From: JBKPFU01 sp046728975
GTDB taxonomy: Bacteria; Actinomycetota; Thermoleophilia; Gaiellales; Gaiellaceae
Length of the DNA stretch: 15,490 nt
Direction: 5' to 3'
NCBI GenBank assembly: GCA_046728975.1
Contig: JBKPFU010000127.1
Location: forward strand, 1-15,490
Shown: piece by piece, positions 1 to 7,144 of the stretch
Numbering within the stretch: position 1 is the first letter of the stretch
How the letters are laid out: each line of letters opens with the position of its first letter
Position numbers and translations under genes: made by a program
The notes under the pieces: model-generated
Seen by the model: the letters and a program-made list of their open reading frames with translations, nothing else
Told to the model about the DNA's origin: nothing
The model's database searches: none

Positions 1-226
1 GCACCATGTCGGCCCCGCCCGCCTTCAGCGTGCGGGCGAGGTTCGCCGTCTCGGTCGTCACGTGCAGACAGGCCGCGATGCGGTAGCCGGCGAGCGGCTC
101 CTCGTTCGCGAATCGCTCGCGGATCGCGCGCAGCACCGGCATGTTGCGGTCGGCCCACTCGATCCGCCGGACTCCCTCGCCGGCGAGGGCGAGGTCCTTC
201 ACGTCGTGTCTTCGTGTCGTGGCCAT
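1..226 (-). CDS. ahcY: Adenosylhomocysteinase, N-terminal part (cut by window edge)
   Basis: S-adenosylhomocysteine hydrolase reversibly splits S-adenosylhomocysteine into homocysteine and adenosine, clearing the product inhibitor of methyltransferases in the cytoplasm. About 75 codons are visible, starting at the ATG at 226 (MATTRRHDVKDLALAGEG). The reading shows the family's N-terminal pattern RIEWADRNMPVLRAIRERF and then the substrate-domain motif ACLHVTTETANLARTLKAGG. The HVTTETANL form is the one I associate with archaeal and thermophile-type enzymes (family knowledge, not checked by alignment). The rest, including the NAD-binding domain, lies beyond the window. It starts 28 bp after the MerR gene, which suggests co-transcription and possibly regulation by that MerR protein. 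Identification is firm despite truncation. Confidence 0.93.
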   Translation of the reverse strand, partial: MATTRRHDVKDLALAGEGVRRIEWADRNMPVLRAIRERFANEEPLAGYRIAACLHVTTETANLARTLKAGGADMV

Positions 227-254
227 CAGCCCTCGTCTCCCTTTCGTTGAGATC

Positions 255-569
255 TCATGCGGCCAGCAGCCGCTCGTGCTTGCGCTGCTCCCAGTCGAGC
301 GCGTCGACGCCGCTTCCATGGAGCCAGGTATCGAGCGCGGCGCGCAGATCCGGCTCGCGGCGCAGGCGCGCGGCGAACGCGACGTCCGCGATCTCGACCG
401 CGAACCCCCGGCGCAGCCTCCGCAGCGAGCGCAGCTGGTTCAGCTCGCGCAGGCCATAGGCGCGGTAACCCGACGCCGTCCGCTGCGGAACGACGAGCCC
501 GGTCGCCTCGAGATAACGGAGCATCCGCGGCGACCAGCCGGTCTTCCTTGCGGCTTCGCTGACCTGCAC
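255..569 (-). CDS. MerR-family transcriptional regulator
   Basis: This is a 104-residue DNA-binding protein. The winged helix-turn-helix of the MerR family is clear: VSEAARKTGWSPRMLRYLE (about residues 3-21), then ATGLVVPQRT and GYRAYG (about 34-39), followed by a helical stretch rich in Arg and Leu. The effector part after residue 70 is very short and has no metal-binding cysteines, so the ligand cannot be read from the sequence. The GTG start at 569 puts the HTH at the N-terminus as in other MerR proteins. A near-perfect inverted repeat at 577-598 lies directly upstream and may be its own operator. The next gene downstream is ahcY, so a role in controlling the S-adenosylmethionine cycle is a reasonable inference, not shown. 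Confidence 0.87.
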   Translation of the reverse strand: MQVSEAARKTGWSPRMLRYLEATGLVVPQRTASGYRAYGLRELNQLRSLRRLRRGFAVEIADVAFAARLRREPDLRAALDTWLHGSGVDALDWEQRKHERLLAA

Positions 570-575
570 GCCAAG

Positions 576-599
576 ACCTTAACACATTTATGTCAAGGT
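576..599. promoter_or_regulatory. Candidate MerR operator / promoter region
   Basis: Read on the minus strand there are two 9-base arms, ACCTTGACA and TGTTAAGGT, separated by 6 bases (TAAATG). The arms are complementary at 8 of 9 positions. The left arm contains TTGACA, a perfect -35 hexamer. MerR proteins bind such dyads in the promoters they control, often their own. The site sits 7 bp upstream of the GTG of the MerR gene and overlaps the stop codon of the cupin gene. It is AT-rich against a very GC-rich background. I see no convincing -10 element at the expected spacing, so the exact promoter is unresolved. Confidence 0.55.
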
Positions 600-1000
600 T
601 CGAGGCGGCCGTACTCGTCCTCGAGTCGCACGACGTCCTCGAGCTGCGGCGTCGACACTTCGAGGATCGTCGTGTCCTCGATCGCCTTCACGCGGTGGAC
701 GGTGCCAGGACGCATCCGGAAGGCAGCGCCGGCACCGACGACCTCGCGATTCGGCATCTTGTCGCCCGGACGCCCCATCTCCAGCTCGGCCCGGCCCGAG
801 TGGATCAGCCACGACTCGTCCTTCTCGCGGTGGAACTGCAGGCTCAGCGATTCGCCGGCCTTGACGAAGAGGATCTTCCCGCAGTAGTCCTCGGTGAGGG
901 CCCAGATCAGCTCGTGACCCCACGGCTTCTCGACCCTCGTCGGCTCGATCCCGAACTCGGACAACTCTCCGAAGTTGGGCGACGTGAGGTGATCGCTCAT
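593..1000 (-). CDS. Cupin, mannose-6-phosphate isomerase type II-like
   Basis: This is a 135-residue single-domain cupin. It carries the series typical of the C-terminal cupin of mannose-6-phosphate isomerase / mannose-1-phosphate guanylyltransferase enzymes: EKPWGHE (about 25-30), GESLSLQFHREKDESW (about 49-64), RPGTVHRV (about 97-104) and the C-terminal VRLEDEYGR. The histidines in QFHREKDE and GTVHRV would be metal ligands. Probable role is phosphosugar isomerisation (fructose-6-P/mannose-6-P) or another sugar-phosphate step. Its ATG overlaps the nucleotidyltransferase stop codon (ATGA, 997-1000), a translational-coupling arrangement, so the pair may do in two proteins what fused ManC does in one. 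The precise substrate is unproven. Confidence 0.8.
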   Translation of the reverse strand: MSDHLTSPNFGELSEFGIEPTRVEKPWGHELIWALTEDYCGKILFVKAGESLSLQFHREKDESWLIHSGRAELEMGRPGDKMPNREVVGAGAAFRMRPGTVHRVKAIEDTTILEVSTPQLEDVVRLEDEYGRLEP

Positions 1001-1704
1001 GTGCGTGCCCCCTCCGTCAGCCAGTCGGGGTTCGCGCGCAGATGGTCGTCCGCGACGCGGAGGTCCTTCGGCGTGTTCACTGTCAGCCAGAGCCCCGCGT
1101 GGCGATACGCGTAGAGCTTGCCCTCGGCCGCCAACCGGGGCAGCGTCGTCGACTCGTGGTCGCCCTTCTCGGGGAGGCGGGACATGGCCTCGTCGTCGAA
1201 CACGTTCACGCCCGCGTGTGCCCAGAACGGAAGCTCCGGGGAGTCCTCGAAGCCCTTCACGCGGTCATCCTCGTCGATGTCGACGACGCCGAAGGCCGTC
1301 GGAAGGGGCGCGACCACGATCGTCGCGGCTCCCCCATGCTCCCGGTGCTCGGCGAGCACCGCGCGCAGATCGACGTCGATCAGCTCGTCCCCGTTCAGGA
1401 CGTACACGGGCCCGGTGTCCTCCCGCGCCCGCGCGGCGAAGCGCAGGCCGCCGCCGCGCCCGAGCGGCTCGGCCTCCGGGACGGTCACGACCTCGGGGCC
1501 GAGGCCGCCGAGCGCCTCCTCGAACGCTTCTTCCTGGCCGGCCCCGCAGCTGACGATGACGCGATCGACCCCGGCCGCCGCCAGCTGCGCCACCTGGTAT
1601 GCGGCGAGCGGGCGGCCCGCGACCGGGACGAGCGGCTTCGGGAGGCCCTGAGCCGCGTCGCCGAGGCGCTCGGCTTTGCCGCCGGCGATGAGCACCGCTT
1701 CCAC
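997..1704 (-). CDS. Sugar-phosphate nucleotidyltransferase
   Basis: This 235-residue NTP_transferase-family enzyme would make an NDP-sugar from NTP and a sugar-1-phosphate in the cytoplasm. The N-terminal nucleotide-binding signature is VLIAGGKAERLG (about 4-15). It is followed by LPKPLVPVAGRPL with the substrate lysine, and by VLNGDELID (about 97-105), whose Asp is the usual metal ligand. It is short compared with full RmlA or ManC enzymes (about 290-360 residues) and lacks extra C-terminal domains. In length it resembles HddC- or MurU-type enzymes. The start is a GTG at 1704, 13 bp after ugd. The cupin neighbour favours a mannose-1-phosphate or heptose-phosphate substrate, but the sequence does not decide it. 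Confidence 0.85.
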   Translation of the reverse strand: MEAVLIAGGKAERLGDAAQGLPKPLVPVAGRPLAAYQVAQLAAAGVDRVIVSCGAGQEEAFEEALGGLGPEVVTVPEAEPLGRGGGLRFAARAREDTGPVYVLNGDELIDVDLRAVLAEHREHGGAATIVVAPLPTAFGVVDIDEDDRVKGFEDSPELPFWAHAGVNVFDDEAMSRLPEKGDHESTTLPRLAAEGKLYAYRHAGLWLTVNTPKDLRVADDHLRANPDWLTEGART

Positions 1705-1717
1705 GGGAGTGATCTTC

Positions 1718-3004
1718 TCAGGCTCGGCCGATGCCCTCGTAGTCGAACCCGGCAGCGCGGGCGGCGTCGGGGTCGAGGAGGTTCCGGCCGTCGACGATCA
1801 GCGGCTTCCTCATCGCCTCGCGCACCTCGGCCGAGGCCAGGTTCTCCAGCTCGGGCCACTCGGTTACGATCACAGCCGCATCCGCGCCGCGTACCGCCTC
1901 CAGCAGCGACGGCGCGACCGCGACGCCGTTCAGCTCCGGGTGGCCCTTCACGAGCGGGTCCCAGGCGCGCACCTCTGCGCCCTCGGCCTGCAGGCGCGCC
2001 GCGAGCACGAGCGACGGCGCGTCGCGCATGTCGTCGGTATTGGGCTTGAACGCTAGGCCGAGGAGGGTGATCGTCTTGCCGGGCAGCTCGCCGAGATGGT
2101 TCTTCAGCTTGCCGACCACGCGGCGCTTCTGGAGCTCGTTGACCTCCATCACGGCAGTCAGGAGCTGGAAGTGGTAGCCGCTGCTCCCGGCGAGCAGCTT
2201 CAGGAACGGAATGTCCTTCGGGTAGCAGGAGCCGCCGTAGCCCACTCCCGGGCGCAGGTAGCTGGTGCCGATCCGCTTGTCCAGGCCCATGCCCTGAGCA
2301 ACCTCGTCGATGTCGGCTCCGACCGCCTCGGACACGTTCGCGATCTCGTTGATGAAGCTGATCCGTGTCGCGAGAAAGGCGTTCGAGGCGAGCTTGATCA
2401 TCTCCGCCGAAGCGACGTCGGCGCGAACGATCGGCGCGTCGAGGCTCGCGTACAGGTCCGCGACCGAGTCCCCGTCCGCCTCGGCGAACGCGCCGACGAC
2501 AATGCGATCGGGGTTGAGGAAATCGCGCACTGCAGTCCCTTCGGCGAGGAACTCGGGGTTCGAGACGTAGCCGACGTGGGCGAGGCCGCGAGCGTCGAGC
2601 GCCGCGCGCACCTTCTCGCCCGTTCCGACCGGGACCGTGCTCTTCATCACGACGATCACCCGTCGGTCGAGCGCCGGCAGCTCGTCGAGCACCGTCCACA
2701 CGCTCGCCAGATCAGCGTCGCCGGAGTAGGTCGCCGGCGTCCCCACGCAGATGAACAGCGTGTCGGTCTCGGCGACGACGTCCGCAACGTCGAGCGTGAA
2801 CTCCAGCCGCTCCAGGTTGCGGGCCAGGAGGTGCGGCAGCTCGGGCTCGTGGAACGGCAGCTCGCCGCGACGGAGCGCCTCGATCTTCTCAGGCACGACG
2901 TCGCGGACGACGACCCGATGCCCGAGCTCCGCGAAACACGCGCCGGTGACGACGCCGACCCAGCCCGCGCCGAATATCCCGATGGTGGGCTTGTCAGCGT
3001 TCAA
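1718..3004 (-). CDS. ugd: UDP-glucose 6-dehydrogenase
   Basis: This enzyme oxidises UDP-glucose to UDP-glucuronate with two NAD+, supplying uronic acid for surface polysaccharides. At 428 residues it has normal family length. The Rossmann motif GAGWVG is at residues 12-17. The catalytic-region motifs are SNPEFLAEG (about 148-156), EMIKLASNAF with Lys204, and GVGYGGSCYPKD with the nucleophile Cys260. GLAFKPNTDDMRDAPS (about 316-331) is typical of the C-terminal UDP-binding domain. The start is a TTG at 3004; it places the Rossmann fold at residue 8 and follows a weak AGGGTGA ribosome site. The gap after the LCP stop is 12 bp. A UDP-ManNAc dehydrogenase (WecC-like) is a less likely alternative, because the Ugd signature is complete. 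Confidence 0.93.
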   Translation of the reverse strand: MNADKPTIGIFGAGWVGVVTGACFAELGHRVVVRDVVPEKIEALRRGELPFHEPELPHLLARNLERLEFTLDVADVVAETDTLFICVGTPATYSGDADLASVWTVLDELPALDRRVIVVMKSTVPVGTGEKVRAALDARGLAHVGYVSNPEFLAEGTAVRDFLNPDRIVVGAFAEADGDSVADLYASLDAPIVRADVASAEMIKLASNAFLATRISFINEIANVSEAVGADIDEVAQGMGLDKRIGTSYLRPGVGYGGSCYPKDIPFLKLLAGSSGYHFQLLTAVMEVNELQKRRVVGKLKNHLGELPGKTITLLGLAFKPNTDDMRDAPSLVLAARLQAEGAEVRAWDPLVKGHPELNGVAVAPSLLEAVRGADAAVIVTEWPELENLASAEVREAMRKPLIVDGRNLLDPDAARAAGFDYEGIGRA

Positions 3005-3016
3005 CGCCGAGTCACC

Positions 3017-4951
3017 CTACTTCGAAAGCGGCCGGAGACCCCGGGCGATGGCGATCATCGTCTCGTTCGAAAGGGAGTCGAGCAGCGTGTTGACGACCCA
3101 GTAGCTGGCTCGGTTCTCGCGCAGGACGATCATGTGCAGGTGCGGGCCGGAGTAGTAGAAGTCATAGACCCGGCGTCCGATCCGGTGTCGGAAGTTCTTG
3201 TTCGCGAGCACCGGCGCGTCCGCCCAGTTCGTCATCTGGATGCCCCAGTACTCGAGGCCCATGTTGAAGGTGAGACGCAGCGCCGGATGGTTGCCGACCT
3301 TGTAGATCCGGATTGGCGTCTGCGTCGTCAGCCGCGAGTTGCGCTCGAGCACGGTGGGGATCTCGAGCTTGAACCCGACCTTGCGCCGGGCACCGAGCAG
3401 CAGTGACCTGGTGGCCCACGGATCGCGGCGGGTGAATGGGGGCTGCTTCTTCGGCGTGCGGTCGACCGGCACAGGCGCGAGGTTGTTGTGGAACGTCTCG
3501 CCGATCACGACCACCATTGACGGCCCGTTCTGGTACGGGGCGAGCTCCGGTGTCATTGCCTGGATCTGACCGTTGGGGAAGAGCTTGGCCACCTGCTCGG
3601 CGGCCAAACGGGCCAGGGGCCGGCTCGGGTGGTAGTAGATCGTCGTGCGCGTGTACTCGAACCTCGGCGCGTTCGCAGTCAGGTTGTTCGGCGGCACGAG
3701 GATGTGGTACCCGCGCTGCGCGAGGAGGTAGCCGGCGTCGGCGGCCGCACCCGGCCGCTGAGAGGTAGTGCCGTTGAGGACGACGAGCGAGATCTTCGAC
3801 GGCGCGATCCTGCGCTTCCGCGGCCGGATCCGCTGGCCGAGCGCGACCTCGGTCGCCTTCTCGGGAGCCTCCACGTCCGGATGGAGAAACTCCTCCACGG
3901 CCGCGGTGATGTTGGAGGACGCGGTGTAGAGGTCGCTCGTCCCCTCGAGCCCCTGGATCCGGGCCTGGAAGAAATGACCGCCCGGCAGGTCGTAGAGGAG
4001 CTTCGCATAGTTGTTCAGCGTGCTCGGGTCGATCCCCTTACCGCCGGCACGCCCGATCTCGACGTTCTTCTTCAGGATCCCAACGAGGCTGGGGATGTCC
4101 CCTAGGGACAAGCTGTTGACCCGCTCCTTGAGCGCCTTGACGAAGAGCTGCTGCCTGGCGTTGCGGTAGAGGTCGTTGTCCGTGTGGCGGTAGCGCACGA
4201 AGTCGAGCGCCTTTTTGCCCGTCAGATGCTGGTAGCCGGGCTGGAGGTCGATCGCCGAGGCGCAGTCGAGACAGACGCCGGCGTGCGGACTGATGTGGTA
4301 GCGCCGGTCGACGTCGATCCAGACGCCGCCCATCTTGTCGACCATCTTCACGAAGCCGACGAAGTTGACCGTGATCAGGTAGTTGATCGGCAGGCCGGTG
4401 ACGGAACGGACGGTCTCGAGCGTCCCGGACTCGCGGCACTGCATGTACGCCGCGTTGATCTTGCCGGCCCACGTCGGTTTGCCCGGGCAGTGGATCTCGA
4501 CGCGGAGGTCGCGCGGCAGCGAGAGCATCGAGATCGTCTTGTTGCCCGGGTCGGTGCGCAGCAGCATGATCGTGTCGGAGCGCGGCGGCGCGTCGCTCGG
4601 GTCGGTGGCGCGGTGGTCGTAGCCGATCACCAGCGCGACGGCGGGTTTACCGGGATCGACGTAGTTCAGGCGTTTTGCCGCCTTCTTCGTCGAGGCCCGC
4701 CGCGGCGCCGTCTTTACGGTGGCGTCCTTCTCGTAGAGGTAGATGCCTCCGGCGAAGGCGCCGGAGGCCATCAGCAGTGCGACAAACAGCCAGAGGAAGG
4801 CACGGCCCATCCACCAGAGCACGCCGTGGCCCGGCCGCGGGGGCTGGCGGTAGCGCGTGACCGACGTGAGGACGCCCGGCGGGGTGACCGCTCGGCCGTT
4901 CCCGTGGACGTCGGCGCCGCGGCCGATTCCTCTCTTCAGCGTCGTTCTCAT
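3017..4951 (-). CDS. LytR-CpsA-Psr family protein with LytR_C and extra C-terminal domain
   Basis: This 644-residue membrane-anchored, extracellular enzyme belongs to a family that transfers lipid-linked glycopolymers to peptidoglycan. Residues 1-48 are a basic cytoplasmic tail and about 50-73 a single transmembrane helix. The LCP catalytic domain spans about 103-300, with PRSDTIMLL (Arg124, Asp126), SLPRDLRV (Arg147, Asp148) and ALDFVRYRH (Arg253, Arg255), the expected phosphate-binding residues. A LytR_C domain lies at about 386-485 (SLVVLNGT, GAAADAGYLLAQRGY). Residues about 520-641 form a further folded region, rich in aromatic and beta-like segments and ending with YWVVNTLLDSLSNETMIAIA, which I cannot assign firmly. 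The ATG at 4951 has no clear ribosome site; a GTG at codon 44 would still retain the membrane helix. The gene heads the polysaccharide unit. Confidence 0.9.
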   Translation of the reverse strand: MRTTLKRGIGRGADVHGNGRAVTPPGVLTSVTRYRQPPRPGHGVLWWMGRAFLWLFVALLMASGAFAGGIYLYEKDATVKTAPRRASTKKAAKRLNYVDPGKPAVALVIGYDHRATDPSDAPPRSDTIMLLRTDPGNKTISMLSLPRDLRVEIHCPGKPTWAGKINAAYMQCRESGTLETVRSVTGLPINYLITVNFVGFVKMVDKMGGVWIDVDRRYHISPHAGVCLDCASAIDLQPGYQHLTGKKALDFVRYRHTDNDLYRNARQQLFVKALKERVNSLSLGDIPSLVGILKKNVEIGRAGGKGIDPSTLNNYAKLLYDLPGGHFFQARIQGLEGTSDLYTASSNITAAVEEFLHPDVEAPEKATEVALGQRIRPRKRRIAPSKISLVVLNGTTSQRPGAAADAGYLLAQRGYHILVPPNNLTANAPRFEYTRTTIYYHPSRPLARLAAEQVAKLFPNGQIQAMTPELAPYQNGPSMVVVIGETFHNNLAPVPVDRTPKKQPPFTRRDPWATRSLLLGARRKVGFKLEIPTVLERNSRLTTQTPIRIYKVGNHPALRLTFNMGLEYWGIQMTNWADAPVLANKNFRHRIGRRVYDFYYSGPHLHMIVLRENRASYWVVNTLLDSLSNETMIAIARGLRPLSK

Positions 4952-4970
4952 GCCCGGTAAAGCGAAGACG

Positions 4971-4995
4971 CCCTCGCGGGCGCCCGCCGCGAGGG
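4971..4995. repeat. Perfect 9-bp inverted repeat upstream of the LCP gene
   Basis: The arms CCCTCGCGG (4971-4979) and CCGCGAGGG (4987-4995) are exactly complementary and flank a 7-base loop. It lies in the 114-bp gap between the end of the MetE C-half gene and the LCP start, 19 bp before the LCP ATG. There is no run of T after the stem on either strand, so a classical intrinsic terminator is not supported. A leader hairpin or a Rho-independent-like weak terminator is possible. Confidence 0.5.
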
Positions 4996-5065
4996 AGGAT
5001 AACCGACCTCTCGGCCGCTCCTACCCGCCAAGTTTTCGCGCAAGAGTGGCGGTTACCTCTCCGGG

Positions 5066-6238
5066 TTAACGGGCAGTCGCGTGCGCGCCGGCGAGCGTCT
5101 CTTCGGCGAGCCGGGTCCCCTCCACCATGTTGCGAAGCTTCTCGTAGGCGACGTCCCAGCTCCGCGTCCGCAGGCCGCAGTCCGGACAGACGTGGATCCG
5201 CTCCGGATCGCCGAACACCTCGACCGCGTGAAGGACCCGGTCGCGCACCAGCTCCGGCGGCTCGACGAAGTCCGTATGGATGTCGAGGACGCCAAGGCCG
5301 AGGATCGGGTCGTACGGCAGGTCGCGGAACTTCGAGATCACCTCGTAGCCCGGCCTGTCAGCGCTGGACGTGCCGAGCTCGCGGCGGTCGTAGTTCGCGA
5401 ACCCGACGCAGAACTGCCGGCACCCATGCATCTGCTCGATGGCGGGGAAGAAGAGGTCGTAGTCCGAGAAGCAGAGATGCGTCGAGAAGAAGCAGTCGAG
5501 CCCCTCGACGCTCGCGTTGAAGCTCTCGACGAAGATGTCGAGCTCGTCTTCCTCGGTCGAGGCACCTGGCTCGTCGATCTGGATCCACTTCGTCCCGAGC
5601 GCGACCAGCGACTCGAGGTTCGGCCGGATGACGTTGCGGGCGAGGTCGAGCGCGAACGCGCGGCGCGCCGCCAGCTCCTCACGCCGGTTGTGGCCGATGC
5701 CGAGACGGCCGCTCTGTGGGCCGTAGTGCTCGTCGTAGGACCACACCGCGATCGTGTACGCGCCCGTCACCGGGATCTTGAGATCGTGGTTCGCGACCGA
5801 TTGCAGGAAGCGCAGCTCCTCGTCGTGGTAGGGCTCCCGCAGCGACGGCTCGTCGGTCACCGCCGACTTGGAGTAGTACTTGTTGTCGAAGCTGCGAATC
5901 GTTCCTCGCGGCTCGAAGCCGTTCGAGTGCGCGACGGCCCACGCGTACATCTCGGTCCGCTGCTGCTCGCCGTCGAAGACGACGTCGAGCCCGGCGCTCT
6001 CGAGCAGCCGGAGTGCATACCGGCTCGCCCAGCGCCCGAGCTGCTCCTTGCCGAGCCCGCCGTTACCGCGCTGGAGCCCTTCGACCAGCTCCTCGTGGCC
6101 GTCGACGCCCACCTTCTCCCCCCATGTGCGCGCATGTTCGATGTCGCTCTCCTCGAGCGGCTGCCCGGCACTCGGCTTGACGAGCCACGGCGGCTTCGCC
6201 AGTGAACCGATTTCGTGGGTCAGGAACTTCGTATTCAT
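5066..6238 (-). CDS. MetE-family protein, catalytic C-terminal-half type (core-MetE-like)
   Basis: This 390-residue protein resembles the C-terminal barrel of cobalamin-independent methionine synthase, which methylates homocysteine through a thiolate bound to zinc. Visible features are HEIGSLAKPPWLVK at the N-terminus, TKWIQIDEPGAS (about 216-227, substrate region), THLCFSDYD with His254 and Cys256, and HVCPDCGLRTRSW with Cys354. In E. coli MetE the remaining ligand is a glutamate 22 residues after the HxC cysteine. Here that stretch reads GCRQFCVGFANYD, with cysteines at 273 and 277 but no Glu. The start ATG overlaps the stop of the upstream MetE N-half gene (ATGA), indicating coupling. Most likely it makes methionine with its partner. 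Another thiol alkyltransferase of the same fold, such as an epoxyalkane:coenzyme M transferase type, cannot be excluded. Confidence 0.85.
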   Translation of the reverse strand: MNTKFLTHEIGSLAKPPWLVKPSAGQPLEESDIEHARTWGEKVGVDGHEELVEGLQRGNGGLGKEQLGRWASRYALRLLESAGLDVVFDGEQQRTEMYAWAVAHSNGFEPRGTIRSFDNKYYSKSAVTDEPSLREPYHDEELRFLQSVANHDLKIPVTGAYTIAVWSYDEHYGPQSGRLGIGHNRREELAARRAFALDLARNVIRPNLESLVALGTKWIQIDEPGASTEEDELDIFVESFNASVEGLDCFFSTHLCFSDYDLFFPAIEQMHGCRQFCVGFANYDRRELGTSSADRPGYEVISKFRDLPYDPILGLGVLDIHTDFVEPPELVRDRVLHAVEVFGDPERIHVCPDCGLRTRSWDVAYEKLRNMVEGTRLAEETLAGAHATAR

Positions 6239-7137
6239 GCTGCGGCCTCCACGCTAGCGGTCTTGGCCGCGCCCAGTCGCCGGAGCTTCTCGTGCGCGAT
6301 CCGCTGCGAGACGAAATGCAGATCGCCGTTCGGCGTCAGCGCGATCGTCTCGACACCACGCTCGGCGCGCAGCCGGTCGGCGAACTCCGCCAGCTCCCGA
6401 GGCTCCTCGAGCGCCGAGCTGCGGGCGTCGACGACACCGGCCAGCAGGAGCTTTTCCAAACCCTCGGGCACGGCGTCGATCGGCGTCGCGTAGAAGTCGA
6501 TCCCGATCCCCGCCACCGGAAGGTCGGCGGCGCGCTCGAGCACGTTGCTTGCGTTCGCGAACGTGAGCTGGAGCGTGACCCGCGCGTCGTCGAGCACACC
6601 GAGCGCTTCCTCGAGATCGTCGAGAGGCGGCTCGTCCTCGCGGGCGAGGAAGGGCTCGGCGAGGACGATCAAGTCGGCCTCGAGTGCCTCGATCTGCGGC
6701 TTCAGCACGCCTTCCGCGATCACCTTCGGCGGGATCCCGGTGCCATGCGCGAGCGCGAACGGCGAAGGCAGCGTCACCAGTCGCGGGCCCTGCAGAGGTG
6801 TGATGTAGCGCTCCTCGAGCGGCGCGCGAAGCCGCGGCTGCGCCTCGGTTGCGTTCGGGGCGCGGTAGAAGGTGTTCGTGTCGAGGAAGCGCGTGAGCGC
6901 ACCGAGCTCCAGGCCGTCCGCCGCCTCCACGAGCGGGCGGAACAGGTCCTGCCAGCGGAGCATGCCGTCAGCCGGCAGGTCCAACTCCGCCTCCTGCTGA
7001 ACGCGAACGAGGTCCTCGAGATCGCGCTCCACCTGTTCGTCGACCGCGTCCGGCGTAGTGCGACCGCGGTCGAGATCCCGCGTCGCCTGCACGAGCTCCT
7101 CCGAGCGCGGGTGAATGCCGGGGGCAAATGCCTGCAC
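6235..7137 (-). CDS. MetE-family protein, N-terminal-half type lacking zinc ligands
   Basis: This 300-residue protein has features of a MetE-fold barrel. RSEELVQATRDLDRGRTTPDAV (about 11-32) resembles the helical segment at the front of MetE, and LTRFLDTNTFYRAP (about 81-94) matches the DTNYHY segment. The places where a catalytic MetE barrel would have its zinc ligands have changed: TLQLTFANAS (about 188-197) replaces THxC, and LTPNGDL (about 267-273) replaces PDCGL. The protein is therefore probably not catalytic alone and may support or pair with the next gene, as the N-terminal half does in full-length MetE. The GTG start at 7137 follows a GGGGAGG ribosome site (7148-7154) that overlaps the atpC stop codon. 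It overlaps the downstream gene by 4 bp. Confidence 0.8.
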   Translation of the reverse strand: MQAFAPGIHPRSEELVQATRDLDRGRTTPDAVDEQVERDLEDLVRVQQEAELDLPADGMLRWQDLFRPLVEAADGLELGALTRFLDTNTFYRAPNATEAQPRLRAPLEERYITPLQGPRLVTLPSPFALAHGTGIPPKVIAEGVLKPQIEALEADLIVLAEPFLAREDEPPLDDLEEALGVLDDARVTLQLTFANASNVLERAADLPVAGIGIDFYATPIDAVPEGLEKLLLAGVVDARSSALEEPRELAEFADRLRAERGVETIALTPNGDLHFVSQRIAHEKLRRLGAAKTASVEAAA

Positions 7138-7144
7138 GTGTTTG

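Noticed and set aside
2096..3406. Long plus-strand open frame (436 codons) opposite ugd and the LCP gene
   Set aside because: It is antisense to two clearly identified genes, its product is rich in Arg, Asp, Val and His with no family motif, and long antisense frames are common in high-GC DNA.
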